Shown piece by piece: positions 1 to 8,837 of a stretch of DNA of 64,000 nucleotides (positions are counted from its first letter, which is position 1; each line of letters begins with the position of its first letter). The notes beneath the pieces are model-generated. The model was not told the origin of the DNA, made no database searches, and saw only the letters and a program-made list of their open reading frames with translations. The translations under genes were made by a program, and so were the position numbers. Location of the stretch: positions 682,001-746,000 of the forward strand of contig CAVTJL010000004.1 of the NCBI GenBank assembly GCA_963735065.1, read 5' to 3'. Origin of the DNA: CAVTJL01 sp963735065. Its GTDB lineage: Bacteria; Pseudomonadota; Alphaproteobacteria; Geminicoccales; Geminicoccaceae.

Positions 1-217
1 CCTCCTTGAGCTTGGCGGCACAATGCCGCCGCAGCTCCGTGCCGCGCTCATAGGCCTTGATGGATCCCTCGAGATCCAGCTGGCCACGCTCGAGCCTCTG
101 GACGATCGCCTCGAGCTCGGCCAGGGCCTGCTCGAAGCTCATCTCGCCCAATGACGCCGGCTGGTCCCCGGCGTCTCCGTTGTCGGCGGCCCCGAGGAAG
201 GGCTCCTGTGCCACCAT
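1..217 (-). CDS. xseB: Exodeoxyribonuclease VII small subunit, cut by left edge
   Basis: Small subunit of exonuclease VII, which with XseA degrades single-stranded DNA in the cytoplasm. Read on the minus strand from the ATG at 217, the frame is open to the window edge and gives 72 residues, including MSFEQALAELEAIVQRLERG and the following DLEGSIKAYERGTELRRHC. This is the family's characteristic two-helix core. The first 25 residues are poorly conserved in the family, so a start at the internal Met (142) is possible. The C-terminus lies outside the window. It is 61 bases downstream of the deacetylase-like gene on the same strand, a pairing common in alphaproteobacteria, so the two are probably co-transcribed. 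Confidence 0.9.
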   Translation of the reverse strand, partial: MVAQEPFLGAADNGDAGDQPASLGEMSFEQALAELEAIVQRLERGQLDLEGSIKAYERGTELRRHCAAKLKE

Positions 218-278
218 TGCTCCCGCCTTCTCCCGCTGCCGCGAGGCGCCCCGGGGATGGCCCTTCGCCTTCGGCCTG

Positions 279-1208
279 TCAACCGTGGGAAAGACTCTCG
301 AGATGGGCGACGACGCTCCGTCCGAGCGCCGGAGGGTCGTAGCCGCCCTCGAGCACGGAGACGATCCGCCCCTGAGCATGGCTCCGGGCGAGCTTGCCGA
401 GCTCGTCCGTGATCCAGGCAAAATCCTGCTCGGTGAGGGCGAGGCTTGCCAGCGGATCGGCCCGATGGGCGTCGAATCCAGCGGAGATCATCAAAAGCTC
501 CGGGCGGAAGCGATCGACCGCCGGCAGGACCCTGGCCTCGACCGCGACCCTGAACTCGTCGGAGCCGCTGCCGGGGCCCAGCGGGACATTGACGATGTTG
601 CCTGCCACACCCGTCTCTCGGGGAGAGCCCGTCCCCGGATAGAGCGGCCATTGGTGGGTCGAGACGTAGAGAAGATCGGGATCGTCCCAGAACGCCGCCT
701 GGGTGCCGTTGCCGTGGTGCACGTCGAAGTCGACGACGGCGATGCGCCGCAGCCCATGGACATGGCGGGCCTGAAGCGCTCCGATGGCGATGCTGTTGAA
801 GAGACAAAAGCCCATGGCACGGTCGGGCTCGGCGTGGTGGCCGGGTGGCCGCATCGCGCAGAAGGCGGCCTTGGCCTCGCCGCCGATGACGGCATCGACC
901 GCAGCGCAGGCGGCGCCGGCCGCCCGGAGCGCGGCCTCGCCGGAGGCGGGTGACATCGCGGTGTCGGGATCGAGGCGGGCATGGCCCTCGGCGGGCACGC
1001 GGTCGAGGAGCGATGCCGGATAGGGTGCCGGATGGACCCGCTCGATCTGCTCGATCGTGGCACGGGGCGCCTCGCGTCGCTCGAGGCCGGGAAGAGCCGC
1101 CCGCTCCACCGCCTTCAAGATCGCCTGGAGCCGGACCGGCGCCTCAGGATGCCCCGGCCCGGCATCGTGCTCGATGCCCGTCGGATGCGTGTAGAACAGC
1201 ACAGTCAC
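279..1208 (-). CDS. Histone deacetylase-like / acetoin utilisation family amidohydrolase
   Basis: A 309-residue zinc-dependent deacetylase of the class II HDAC / acetylpolyamine amidohydrolase superfamily, expected in the cytoplasm. Visible catalytic features are the His pair in RPPGHHAE (residues 120-127), the metal ligands in DFDVHHGNGTQ (160-170), the Asp of SAGFDAHRADPL (242-253) and LEGGY near the C-terminus. Length fits the bacterial family of about 300-340. The start is GTG at 1208, with GGGGAGG placed a few bases upstream. The natural substrate of these bacterial proteins is usually unknown; acetylated polyamines or proteins are candidates. It lies just upstream of xseB on the same strand. 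Confidence 0.9.
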   Translation of the reverse strand: MTVLFYTHPTGIEHDAGPGHPEAPVRLQAILKAVERAALPGLERREAPRATIEQIERVHPAPYPASLLDRVPAEGHARLDPDTAMSPASGEAALRAAGAACAAVDAVIGGEAKAAFCAMRPPGHHAEPDRAMGFCLFNSIAIGALQARHVHGLRRIAVVDFDVHHGNGTQAAFWDDPDLLYVSTHQWPLYPGTGSPRETGVAGNIVNVPLGPGSGSDEFRVAVEARVLPAVDRFRPELLMISAGFDAHRADPLASLALTEQDFAWITDELGKLARSHAQGRIVSVLEGGYDPPALGRSVVAHLESLSHG

Positions 1209-1289
1209 CAGCGCCTCCCCTTGTCGTCGGACTCCGGTGAGCCATGGGCCGGCCGGGGATGCAAGGCCGAAGAGGCGAGGATGAAGCCC

Positions 1290-4200
1290 TCAGGCGGCCA
1301 GGCGGGCGAGGTCGCCGACGAGCTTGCGGGCAGCCTTCAGCCGCTCCTTCGGGCTCGTCGTCTCGCGCAGCTCGACGAGGCGATGGTCGGGGCGGACCTT
1401 CACCTGCCCGCGGCGCTCGCTGATCCAGCTCACGAGGCGCTCGGGCCGGGAGAAGCGGTTGTCGTGGAAGCTGATGACGATGCCCTTGGGACCGGCGTCG
1501 AGCTTTCGGACATTGGCACGGCGGCAGAGCAGCTTGATCATCACGATCTGCAAGAGCTGGTCCGTCTCGGGCGGGAGCTGGCCGAAGCGATCGATCAGCT
1601 CGGCCGCGAAGCCGTCGACCTCCTCCTCGCTCTCGAGCGCCGCCAGGCGGCGGTACATGGCGAGGCGGAGGTCGAGATCCCCGATATAGCTCTCGGGCAT
1701 CAGGGCCGCGGCATCGACCGTGATCTGCGGCGTCCACTCGCCCGCACCGGCCGCTGCCGGCTCCTCGGCGGCCTGGCGCTTGAGCTCGGCCACGGCCTCC
1801 TCGAGCATGTGATTGTAGAGCTCGAAGCCGACCTCGCGGATCTGGCCCGACTGCTCGTCGCCGAGGAGATTGCCGGCGCCGCGAATGTCGAGATCGTGGC
1901 TGGCGAGCTGGAAGCCCGCACCCAGCCCGTCGAGCGACTGGATGACCGAGAGGCGCTTTTCCGCCGTGTCCGCCAGGGCCTTGCTGGCCGGCACGGTGAA
2001 GTAGGCGTAGCCCCTGACCTTCGAGCGACCGACGCGCCCGCGCAGCTGATAGAGCTGGGAAAGCCCGAAGAGCTCGGCCCGATGGACGATCATCGTGTTG
2101 GCGTTCGGGATGTCGAGGCCGCTCTCGACGATGTTGGTGGCGAGGAGAACGTCGAGCTTGCGGTCGTAGAACTCGCCCATCACCGCCTCGAGCTCGGTGG
2201 TGGCCATACGGCCGTTGGCGACGGCAACCCTCACCTCGGGCACCAGGGCCGCCAGGTCCTTGAGCAGGCCCGGCTGGTCGGACACGCGAGGGCAGACATA
2301 GAACACCTGCCCGCCCCGGTGATACTCGCGCAGGATCGCCTCGCGGAGCACGACGGGATCCGCGGGCATGACGAAGGTGCGGACCGCCAGCCTGTCGACC
2401 GGCGGTGTCGCGATGATCGAGAGGTCCTTCATCCCGCCCAGCGCCATGTGCAGCGTGCGCGGGATCGGCGTCGCGGTCATGGTGAGGACGTGGACCTCGG
2501 CGCGCAGCTGCTTCAGCTTCTCCTTGTGGGTGACGCCGAAATGCTGCTCCTCGTCGATGATCACCAGCCCCAGGTTCTTGAGGCTCACATTCTTCCCGAG
2601 CAGCGCGTGGGTTCCGATGACGATGTCGATCTCGCCCGCGGCCAGGCCCTTTCTCACGGCGTCGGCCTCCTTGGCCGTGACGAACCGCGAGAGCTGGGCC
2701 ACGCGAATGGGCAGGCCCGCGAAGCGCTGGCTGAACACCTGGAAGTGCTGCCGGGCCAGCAGCGTCGTGGGGCACAAGAGCGCCACCTGCTTGCCCGACA
2801 TCGCGACGACGAACGCGGCCCTCAGCGCCACCTCGGTCTTGCCGAAGCCGACATCGCCGCAGATGAGCCGGTCCATCGGATGGCCCGAGCCCAGATCCTC
2901 GAGCACCGCCTCGATGACGCGGAGCTGGTCGTCGGTCTCCTCGTAGGGGAAGCGGGCCGCGAACTCCTCATAGATGCCGGGCGCCAGCTGCATCGCCTCG
3001 CCGTGCCGCAGCGCGCGCTGGGCCGCGACCTTGATCAGCTCCTCGGCCAGCTCCTTGATCCGCTGCTTGACCTTGGCCTTGCGATTCTGCCAGCCGACCC
3101 CGCCCAGCTTGTCGAGCTGCGCCGCATCGTCGGCATGGCCGTAGCGCGACAGGATCTCGAGGTTCTCGACCGGCACGAAGAGCTTGTCGCCGCCGTGATA
3201 GATCAGCTTCAGGCAGTCGTGCGGCGCTCCGCCGATCTCGAGCGTGACGAGGCCCTCGAAGCGCCCGATGCCGTGCTCGGCATGGACGACGAGGTCGCCC
3301 TCGCTCAGCACCGAGAGATCGGCGATGAACTTGTCCGCGCGCCGGGTCGTGCGCGCGGCCCGGGTCAGGCGGTCGCCCAGAAGGTCCTGCTCGGTGAGGA
3401 CGCAGAGCCCGGGCGCCACGAGCCCGTGGTCGAGCGGCAGCACGGCGAGGGCCACGCCGGTGGCTCCCGCCAGCTCGCGCACGTGCCGGATGCGGGTGAA
3501 GGTCTCCTGGCCGTGATCCTCGAGCACCTGCCGCAGACGCTCGAGAGCGCCCTCGCTCGCGGCCGTCACGAGCGGGCGTGCGCCCTCCGCGAGCAGCGAT
3601 CGGAGGTGGGCCACGATGGCGTCGAAGAGATTGATCGAGCGGTCGGCGCGCTCGCGGGCGAAGTCGCGCGACGGGCGGCCTTCGAGGTCGAGGACGGCGC
3701 CGACGCCGGCCGGCGGCCTCGGCGGCGCCCCGAAGATCGAGAAATCGTAGCTCGTCCGCCGCTCGACCTGCTGCGCCAGGCTCTGCTCGTCCAGATAGAG
3801 GAGATGCGGCGAGAGCGGCCGATAGGGGGTGGTGCCGAAGCTCGAGCCGCTGGGCAGCGGCGCCCGCCGGGCCTCGTAATGCTCGCCGATCAGGGCCGCC
3901 CTGGCGGCGATGCCGTCCCGCGCCAGATGGTCGAAGGCGACCTCGGCCTCATCGTCCAGATAGTCGAAGAGCGTCGCCAGCCGCTCGTGGAAGAGCGGGA
4001 GCCAATGCTCCATGCCGGGATAGCTCCGGCCCTCCTTGACCGCATCGAACAGCGCATCGTCGGTGACGGCGCCGAACTGCTGGAGGTAGCCGACCTTGAA
4101 GCGGTCGATCGCCGCCTGATCGAAGACGACCTCGCTGACGGGCCCGATCTCGAGACGCTCGACGCGCTCGAGCGAGCGCTGCGTCAGCGGGTCGAAGGTG

Positions 4201-4811
4201 CGGATCGTCTCGACCGTGCTGCCGAAGAAGTCGAGCCGCAGGGGCTGCTTGTCGGCCGTGGGGAAGACGTCGAGAAGGCCGCCGCGCACGGCGTACTCGC
4301 CGGGCTCGACCACGGTGCCGGTGCGCGCATAGCCGTTGCGCCCGAGATAGTCGACGAGCGCATCGCGATCCAGCCGCTCACCGGCCCGGGATCGGAAATG
4401 CCCGGCGCGAACGGTGCCGGCGGTGGGCACCCGCTGGAGGACGGCGTTGGCGGTGGTGAGCACGAGCCGCGGCCGGCTGCCCTTGCCCTCCGCCAGACGC
4501 GCCAGCGTCTGCAGCCGCTCGGCCATGAGCTGGCCGTTCGGCGAGACGCGGTCGTAGGGCAGGCAGTCCCACGCCGGAAAGGTGAGGATGTCGGTCGTCG
4601 GCGCGAAGAACCGGACGAGCCCCGCGATCTGTGCCAGCCGGGGCTGATCGCGGGCGATGAAGAGAAGCGAGCCCCCCTTCCTGGCGCTCAGCCGCTTGGC
4701 GACGAATCGCGCCTCGAGGCCGTCGCGCGCGTTCGCCACGAGCGCTCGGCGCGGCGCCTCGGCGACAGGACGCGCCGCCGGCTGATCGAGGACCGCATCG
4801 GCCTCGGCCAC
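1290..4811 (-). CDS. mfd: Transcription-repair coupling factor Mfd
   Basis: ATP-dependent translocase that removes RNA polymerase stalled at DNA lesions and recruits UvrA, starting transcription-coupled repair. The 1173-residue product has the UvrB-like N-terminal block (FPAWDCLPYDRVSPN), then the RNA polymerase interacting region, then the RecG-like helicase: Walker A GDVGFGKTE near residue 650, Walker B DEEQHFG near 749, motif III TATPIPRTL, motif VI QLRGRVGRS, and a C-terminal TRCF domain. The open frame runs further upstream, but the chosen start is GTG 4811. It has AAGGGAGA seven bases before it, lies 13 bases after the sdhE stop, and gives the usual length of about 1150. Confidence 0.96.
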   Translation of the reverse strand: MAEADAVLDQPAARPVAEAPRRALVANARDGLEARFVAKRLSARKGGSLLFIARDQPRLAQIAGLVRFFAPTTDILTFPAWDCLPYDRVSPNGQLMAERLQTLARLAEGKGSRPRLVLTTANAVLQRVPTAGTVRAGHFRSRAGERLDRDALVDYLGRNGYARTGTVVEPGEYAVRGGLLDVFPTADKQPLRLDFFGSTVETIRTFDPLTQRSLERVERLEIGPVSEVVFDQAAIDRFKVGYLQQFGAVTDDALFDAVKEGRSYPGMEHWLPLFHERLATLFDYLDDEAEVAFDHLARDGIAARAALIGEHYEARRAPLPSGSSFGTTPYRPLSPHLLYLDEQSLAQQVERRTSYDFSIFGAPPRPPAGVGAVLDLEGRPSRDFARERADRSINLFDAIVAHLRSLLAEGARPLVTAASEGALERLRQVLEDHGQETFTRIRHVRELAGATGVALAVLPLDHGLVAPGLCVLTEQDLLGDRLTRAARTTRRADKFIADLSVLSEGDLVVHAEHGIGRFEGLVTLEIGGAPHDCLKLIYHGGDKLFVPVENLEILSRYGHADDAAQLDKLGGVGWQNRKAKVKQRIKELAEELIKVAAQRALRHGEAMQLAPGIYEEFAARFPYEETDDQLRVIEAVLEDLGSGHPMDRLICGDVGFGKTEVALRAAFVVAMSGKQVALLCPTTLLARQHFQVFSQRFAGLPIRVAQLSRFVTAKEADAVRKGLAAGEIDIVIGTHALLGKNVSLKNLGLVIIDEEQHFGVTHKEKLKQLRAEVHVLTMTATPIPRTLHMALGGMKDLSIIATPPVDRLAVRTFVMPADPVVLREAILREYHRGGQVFYVCPRVSDQPGLLKDLAALVPEVRVAVANGRMATTELEAVMGEFYDRKLDVLLATNIVESGLDIPNANTMIVHRAELFGLSQLYQLRGRVGRSKVRGYAYFTVPASKALADTAEKRLSVIQSLDGLGAGFQLASHDLDIRGAGNLLGDEQSGQIREVGFELYNHMLEEAVAELKRQAAEEPAAAGAGEWTPQITVDAAALMPESYIGDLDLRLAMYRRLAALESEEEVDGFAAELIDRFGQLPPETDQLLQIVMIKLLCRRANVRKLDAGPKGIVISFHDNRFSRPERLVSWISERRGQVKVRPDHRLVELRETTSPKERLKAARKLVGDLARLAA

Positions 4812-4824
4812 CCCTGGTCTCCCT

Positions 4825-5103
4825 TCAGGCAGCGCCCAGCCCCGATGAGGGGTCGAAGCGCCGCAGCATGTCGAGCACGTCGTTCTCGTGACGAGCCGGC
4901 GCCCGACGCCGACCGGTGATCCACGCGAACAGATCCTGGTCGCTCTCGCCCAGCAGAGCCTCGTAGCGATCGAGCTGGCCCTCGTCGAGGTCGTCGAGAC
5001 GGGCTGCGGCAAAGCGACCGAGCACGAGGTCACTCTCGAGAAAGCCGCGATAGCGGCTTTGGTACAAAAGGCGCTTGCGCCTTATGGCGGTGGGCTCGCT
5101 CAA
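4825..5103 (-). CDS. sdhE: FAD assembly factor SdhE (succinate dehydrogenase assembly factor 2)
   Basis: Small protein that promotes covalent attachment of FAD to the succinate dehydrogenase flavoprotein. The 92-residue product shows the family core: RRKRLLYQSRYRGFLESDL (the conserved RG motif), then LDEGQLDRYEALL and DQDLFAWITG. The start is TTG 5103, with GAGG about six bases upstream. No ATG or GTG gives a better fit, and longer versions add low-complexity residues not seen in the family. It sits 13 bases before mfd and is divergent from recG, so sdhE and mfd probably share a promoter in the 64-base gap. The sdhE-mfd-recG neighbourhood is typical of alphaproteobacteria. Confidence 0.92.
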   Translation of the reverse strand: MSEPTAIRRKRLLYQSRYRGFLESDLVLGRFAAARLDDLDEGQLDRYEALLGESDQDLFAWITGRRRAPARHENDVLDMLRRFDPSSGLGAA

Positions 5104-5167
5104 CGTGATACCTCGCGCCTGGATCCTCGGGCGCCCGCGGACGAACGAGCGTGGAGGTTTAGCTGAA

Positions 5168-7294
5168 ATGAGCCGGCCGGCCAAGCCGACCGACCCTGCG
5201 ACGGGCGCGCGCCACACCACGCGTCCACCGCGTCTCTACCCCCTTTTCGCGCCGGCCTCGGAGCTGCCTGGCGCTGGTCCCGCAACGGTTTCGCTCCTTT
5301 GCCGCCTCATGGGGCGGGAGGACCCGCGCTGTCTCGATCTCCTCTGGCATGCGCCACGCGCATGGATCGCGACGGAGCCGCTGGCCGACCTTGCGGCCGC
5401 GCCGCCCGACCGTCAGGTCACGCTCCTGGTCGACATCCTCCGCCACGAGCCGGCTGCGGCAGCGCGCCGGCCGCATCGCGTCGTGGCCGGAACGGCCGGC
5501 GAGGAGGTCGAGCTCGTCTTCTTCGGGCTCCCGGCCCTGGCGGTCGAGCGGCGCTTCCAGGTCGGCCGCCGCCATCTGGTTCATGGCCGCCTCGGGCAGT
5601 ACGGGACCCGCTGGCAGATGGCGCATCCCGAGAGCCTTCCCCTTGCTCGCGCAGGCGGGCCTCCTCTGCCGCTCTATCCGGTCGTCGCAGGTCTCCATCA
5701 AGGACGCCTGCGCCGGCTCGTCGAGGTGGCGCTGGAGCGGCTGCCCGAGCTGCCCGAGTGGCAGGCCGGCGCCACGGCGGCCTCGATGCAGCTCCCGGGC
5801 TTCGCCGACGCCATCAAGGCGCTGCATGGCACAGGCTCCGAGGTCGCCGCGGCCGAGGGTCGGCGCCGGCTGGCGTTCGACGAGCTGCTGGCGATGCATC
5901 TGGCGCTCGGCCTCGTGCGGCGCCACCGCCCGACCGCCACCCGCCGTCCCACGGTGGGCGACGGCCGGCTGCAGCGCGCGCTGCTGACGCGTCTGCCGTT
6001 CGCGCCGACCTCCGATCAGGCCGCGGCGCTTGCCGAGGTCCAGACCGATCTCGCGGACCCGCGCCCTTGTGTCCGCCTCCTGCAGGGCGACGTGGGCTCG
6101 GGCAAGACGCTGGTCGCCTTCATGGCGATGCTGACGGCGGTGGAGGCGGGGCGCCAGGCCGTGCTGATGGCGCCGACCGAGCTCCTGGCGCGCCAGCACC
6201 ATCAGACGCTGAGCGCCTGGGCAGCGCCGCTCGGCCTCGAGGTCGGCCTCGTCGTCGGTGGCGATGCGAGGCCCCGACCCGAGCTGCTGGCCGCCCTGGC
6301 CGAGGGCCGGATGCCCATGGCCGTGGGCACGCACGCGCTCCTGCGCCCCGACATCAGGCTCGCCGATCTGGCGCTTGCCATCGTCGACGAGCAGCACCGC
6401 TTCGGCGTCGCCCAGCGCCTGGCCCTGGCGCGAAAGGCCGCGGCCGCGTCCCTTCTCCTGATGAGCGCCACGCCGATCCCGCGCAGCCTGGTGATGGCGC
6501 TCCATGGCGACATCGAGGTGTCGACGCTGCGCCAGAAGCCGGCCGGCCGGCAGCCCGTCCTCACCCGCGTCCTGCCGGCGCGCCGCCTCCCCGAGGTGGT
6601 CGAGGCGTGCGGCCGCGCGCTGGATGCCGGCGCCCGGATCTTCTGGATCTGCCCGGTCATCGAGGAAGGCGGCGAGGAAGAGGACGCCGTCACGGGGGTG
6701 GAGACGCGCCACCGCGTGCTGAGCGAGCGCTTCGGCGCCGCCGTCGGCATCGCCCATGGCGCTCAGCGCGCGCGTGACCGCGAGGCGGCGATGCGGGCCT
6801 TTGCCGAGGGTCGCACGCGCATCCTCGTCGCCACGACGGTGGTCGAGGTCGGTGTCGACGTGCCGGAGGCGACGATCATCGTGGTCGAGGGCGCCGACCG
6901 CTTCGGCCTGGCCCAGCTTCACCAGCTGCGCGGACGGGTCGGGCGCGGCAGCGAGCGCGCCGCCTGCCTGCTCCTCTATGGCCAGCGCCTGAGCGAGGCC
7001 GGCCGGGAGCGGCTGCGCACGCTTCGACGGACGACCGACGGCTTCGCCATCGCCGATGCCGATCTGAGGCTGAGGGGTCCGGGGGAGATCCTGGGCACGC
7101 GACAGAGCGGGCTGCCGGCCTTTCGCATCGCGCTTCTGCCGGACGATCAGCCCCTGCTCGAGGCGGCGCGCACCGAGGCGGCCGGCGCCCTCGCCGTCGA
7201 CCCGGATCTCGAGAGCGAGCGCGGTCGGGCGCTGCGCCTGCTCCTCCATCTCTTCGAGCGCGACGAGGCGCTTGGTCTAGTCGCTGCGGGCTAG
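5168..7294 (+). CDS. recG: ATP-dependent DNA helicase RecG
   Basis: Branch-migration helicase that regresses stalled forks and processes recombination intermediates. The 708-residue product has an N-terminal wedge/OB region, Walker A GDVGSGKT near residue 310, Walker B DEQHRFG near 407, the motif SATPIPRSL, and QLRGRVGRG in motif VI, followed by the RecG C-terminal lobe with DLRLRGPGEILGTRQSG. Start ATG 5168 has GGAGG about 11 bases upstream; upstream extension would run into the divergent sdhE leader. Its last 18 bases overlap the convergent DUF502 gene, so there is no room for a dedicated terminator. Confidence 0.96.
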   Translation: MSRPAKPTDPATGARHTTRPPRLYPLFAPASELPGAGPATVSLLCRLMGREDPRCLDLLWHAPRAWIATEPLADLAAAPPDRQVTLLVDILRHEPAAAARRPHRVVAGTAGEEVELVFFGLPALAVERRFQVGRRHLVHGRLGQYGTRWQMAHPESLPLARAGGPPLPLYPVVAGLHQGRLRRLVEVALERLPELPEWQAGATAASMQLPGFADAIKALHGTGSEVAAAEGRRRLAFDELLAMHLALGLVRRHRPTATRRPTVGDGRLQRALLTRLPFAPTSDQAAALAEVQTDLADPRPCVRLLQGDVGSGKTLVAFMAMLTAVEAGRQAVLMAPTELLARQHHQTLSAWAAPLGLEVGLVVGGDARPRPELLAALAEGRMPMAVGTHALLRPDIRLADLALAIVDEQHRFGVAQRLALARKAAAASLLLMSATPIPRSLVMALHGDIEVSTLRQKPAGRQPVLTRVLPARRLPEVVEACGRALDAGARIFWICPVIEEGGEEEDAVTGVETRHRVLSERFGAAVGIAHGAQRARDREAAMRAFAEGRTRILVATTVVEVGVDVPEATIIVVEGADRFGLAQLHQLRGRVGRGSERAACLLLYGQRLSEAGRERLRTLRRTTDGFAIADADLRLRGPGEILGTRQSGLPAFRIALLPDDQPLLEAARTEAAGALAVDPDLESERGRALRLLLHLFERDEALGLVAAG

Positions 7295-8035
7295 CTCGGG
7301 CTCGACCGCGGGGCGGATCGTCCGGATGCTCGGACGCGTCGACGCGGGCGGCGTGACGATCCCGCCCGAGATGATGAGCTTCATCGCATCCTCGACCGAC
7401 ATGGCGAGCGGCACGACGTCGCGGCGCGGGACGGCCATGTAGAAGCCGGTCGTCGGGTTCGGCGTGCTGGGCATGAAGAGGCTCACGGCATCGTCGCCGA
7501 CGATGTCGCGGATCTCGCCCTGGGCCGTGCCGGTCACGAAGGCCAGGACCCACATGTCGCGCCTTGGCCACTCGACCAGGACGACCTCGCGGAAGGACCG
7601 GGACGAGTTCGCCAGCACCGTCTCGAAGATCTGCTTCAGCGTGCCGTAGATGCTGCGGATCACGGGCATGCGGTGAAGGATCCGCTCGCCCACCCGCATG
7701 ATCGTCCGGCCGACCATGCCGGCCGCGAACCAGCCGATCAGGATCAGCAGGCCGATCATGATGACGAAGCCGAGCCCGGGGATGCTGAAGGGCAGATAGG
7801 TGCCGGGATTGTACCGTGCTGGAATGATCGCCGCGGACCAGTTGTCCACATAGTTCACGATCTGCCAGACGATCAGGATGGTGATGCTGATCGGCGCGGT
7901 GACGATGATGCCGGCCAGGAGATAGGCACGCAGACGCGCGCCCAGCCGGTGCTTGCCCGGCCTCCTCGGCTCCGGCCGCTCGGCGGCATGGCTCTCGCCC
8001 ACCGCCTCGTCGGTGTCGTCCAGATCGTCCTTCAC
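7277..8035 (-). CDS. DUF502 family membrane protein
   Basis: A 252-residue protein of the DUF502 family, function unknown. Two transmembrane segments are visible at about residues 38-60 (AYLLAGIIVTAPISITILIV) and 86-108. They are followed by a soluble region with SIYGTLKQIFETV and SLFMPSTPNPTTGFY, both typical of the family. The N-terminus is acidic and the C-terminus is probably cytosolic. Start is GTG 8035, with AGGGG upstream. It converges on and overlaps the end of recG, an arrangement often seen in Rhodospirillales. A short open frame upstream on the same strand ends in a GTGA overlap with this start; see the 8036-8360 entry. Confidence 0.88.
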   Translation of the reverse strand: MKDDLDDTDEAVGESHAAERPEPRRPGKHRLGARLRAYLLAGIIVTAPISITILIVWQIVNYVDNWSAAIIPARYNPGTYLPFSIPGLGFVIMIGLLILIGWFAAGMVGRTIMRVGERILHRMPVIRSIYGTLKQIFETVLANSSRSFREVVLVEWPRRDMWVLAFVTGTAQGEIRDIVGDDAVSLFMPSTPNPTTGFYMAVPRRDVVPLAMSVEDAMKLIISGGIVTPPASTRPSIRTIRPAVEPELARSD

Positions 8036-8360
8036 GGCGCCCCTGCCCCGGCCATGTTCGCCCTCTTGCTCGGTACTATGCGCGGCACGTCATCGGCCGT
8101 CCAGCGAGCGCCGCGGCCCCGTGCCTCAGGGGGTGCCACCGGCGCCGCGCCCGGGCACGCCGCGCCGGCACGCCCATCAAAATTAGCTAGAATTTTATCG
8201 GTCTTTTCGTGAATAGCCATAATAATGATACAAAAATGAAAAATATTGACGCTCGTTAAATACAATACCAACGTCATGTCCGTTCCCCGATCGCAGGCAT
8301 GGCCTTCGATCAGAGCGCAATACGGATGCAGGACAAGAAAGCAGAGCGATGGAGAATGAG
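8036..8360. other. Intergenic gap with AT-rich island
   Basis: About 325 bases between divergent genes. The half near DUF502 is GC-rich, but 8178-8290 is strikingly AT-rich compared with its surroundings. It probably carries promoters for one or both flanking genes, although no clean -35/-10 pair at 17-base spacing could be fixed. A minus-strand open frame from an ATG near 8217 to 8032 would encode about 62 residues and end in a GTGA overlap with the DUF502 start. Its composition is low-complexity after the first 17 residues, so it is not called as a gene. Confidence 0.5.
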
Positions 8361-8828
8361 ATGACCGTGATCAGGAACACCATTCTGCTCGTTCGTCGGA
8401 TCGCCGAGCTCCAGCGGCGCAGGGAGGGACTTGCCGACCGCCAGGATCAGCTCCGTCGCAGCCTGCCGGAGTGGACCTTCGCGCCCTTGCAGCTCGTCGG
8501 CATGTCGGCTGCCGAGATCCGCTCGGCCATGGTCGACCTCGACCGGGCGGAGCAGGCGGCCGGCCTCGATCAGCTCGACCAGGACATCGAGACGCTCGAT
8601 CGCCAGATCGAGGAGCTCGAGAACATCCTCCTGACCACGCCCTCCCGCTCGCTCGAGGGCATTCAGGCCGTCCTCGAGCTGGCGATCGGCAGGTTCCGCT
8701 CACAGACCGTGAGCGATCCGGACGACGTCTTCTACGACTATGGCGACGCCCGGGTGCTGTTCTTCCTGGAGCGCGCGGCCGACGATCTGCGCGGCGCGAT
8801 CCAGGAGACGCAGCGCCGCGCGGGCTGA
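8361..8828 (+). CDS. Hypothetical coiled-coil protein
   Basis: No family was recognised. The 155-residue product is predicted soluble and mostly helical. Residues about 10-35 and 60-95 show heptad-like charged/leucine patterns (for example LDQLDQDIETLDRQIEELEN), suggesting a coiled coil. The C-terminal third contains DPDDVFYDYGDARVLFFLER. Start ATG 8361 is preferred over the in-frame ATG 8349 because GGAG lies six bases before it, while 8349 has no clear site. It stands alone downstream of an AT-rich promoter-like island. The next gene is convergent and ends nine bases after it. Codon use resembles that of the neighbours, so it is probably real. Confidence 0.7.
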   Translation: MTVIRNTILLVRRIAELQRRREGLADRQDQLRRSLPEWTFAPLQLVGMSAAEIRSAMVDLDRAEQAAGLDQLDQDIETLDRQIEELENILLTTPSRSLEGIQAVLELAIGRFRSQTVSDPDDVFYDYGDARVLFFLERAADDLRGAIQETQRRAG

Positions 8829-8837
8829 GGCGCGCCC

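Noticed and set aside
981..4919. Plus-strand open frame of 1312 codons antisense to mfd
   Set aside because: It mirrors mfd, has no recognisable domain and is an artefact of high GC content in the opposite frame.
5159..7249. Minus-strand open frame of 696 codons opposite recG
   Set aside because: Antisense shadow of a clear recG; codon composition fits recG only in its own frame.
8032..8277. Short minus-strand frame ending in a GTGA overlap with DUF502
   Set aside because: Kept only as an observation: after 17 residues the composition becomes low-complexity, and there is no homologue I recognise.
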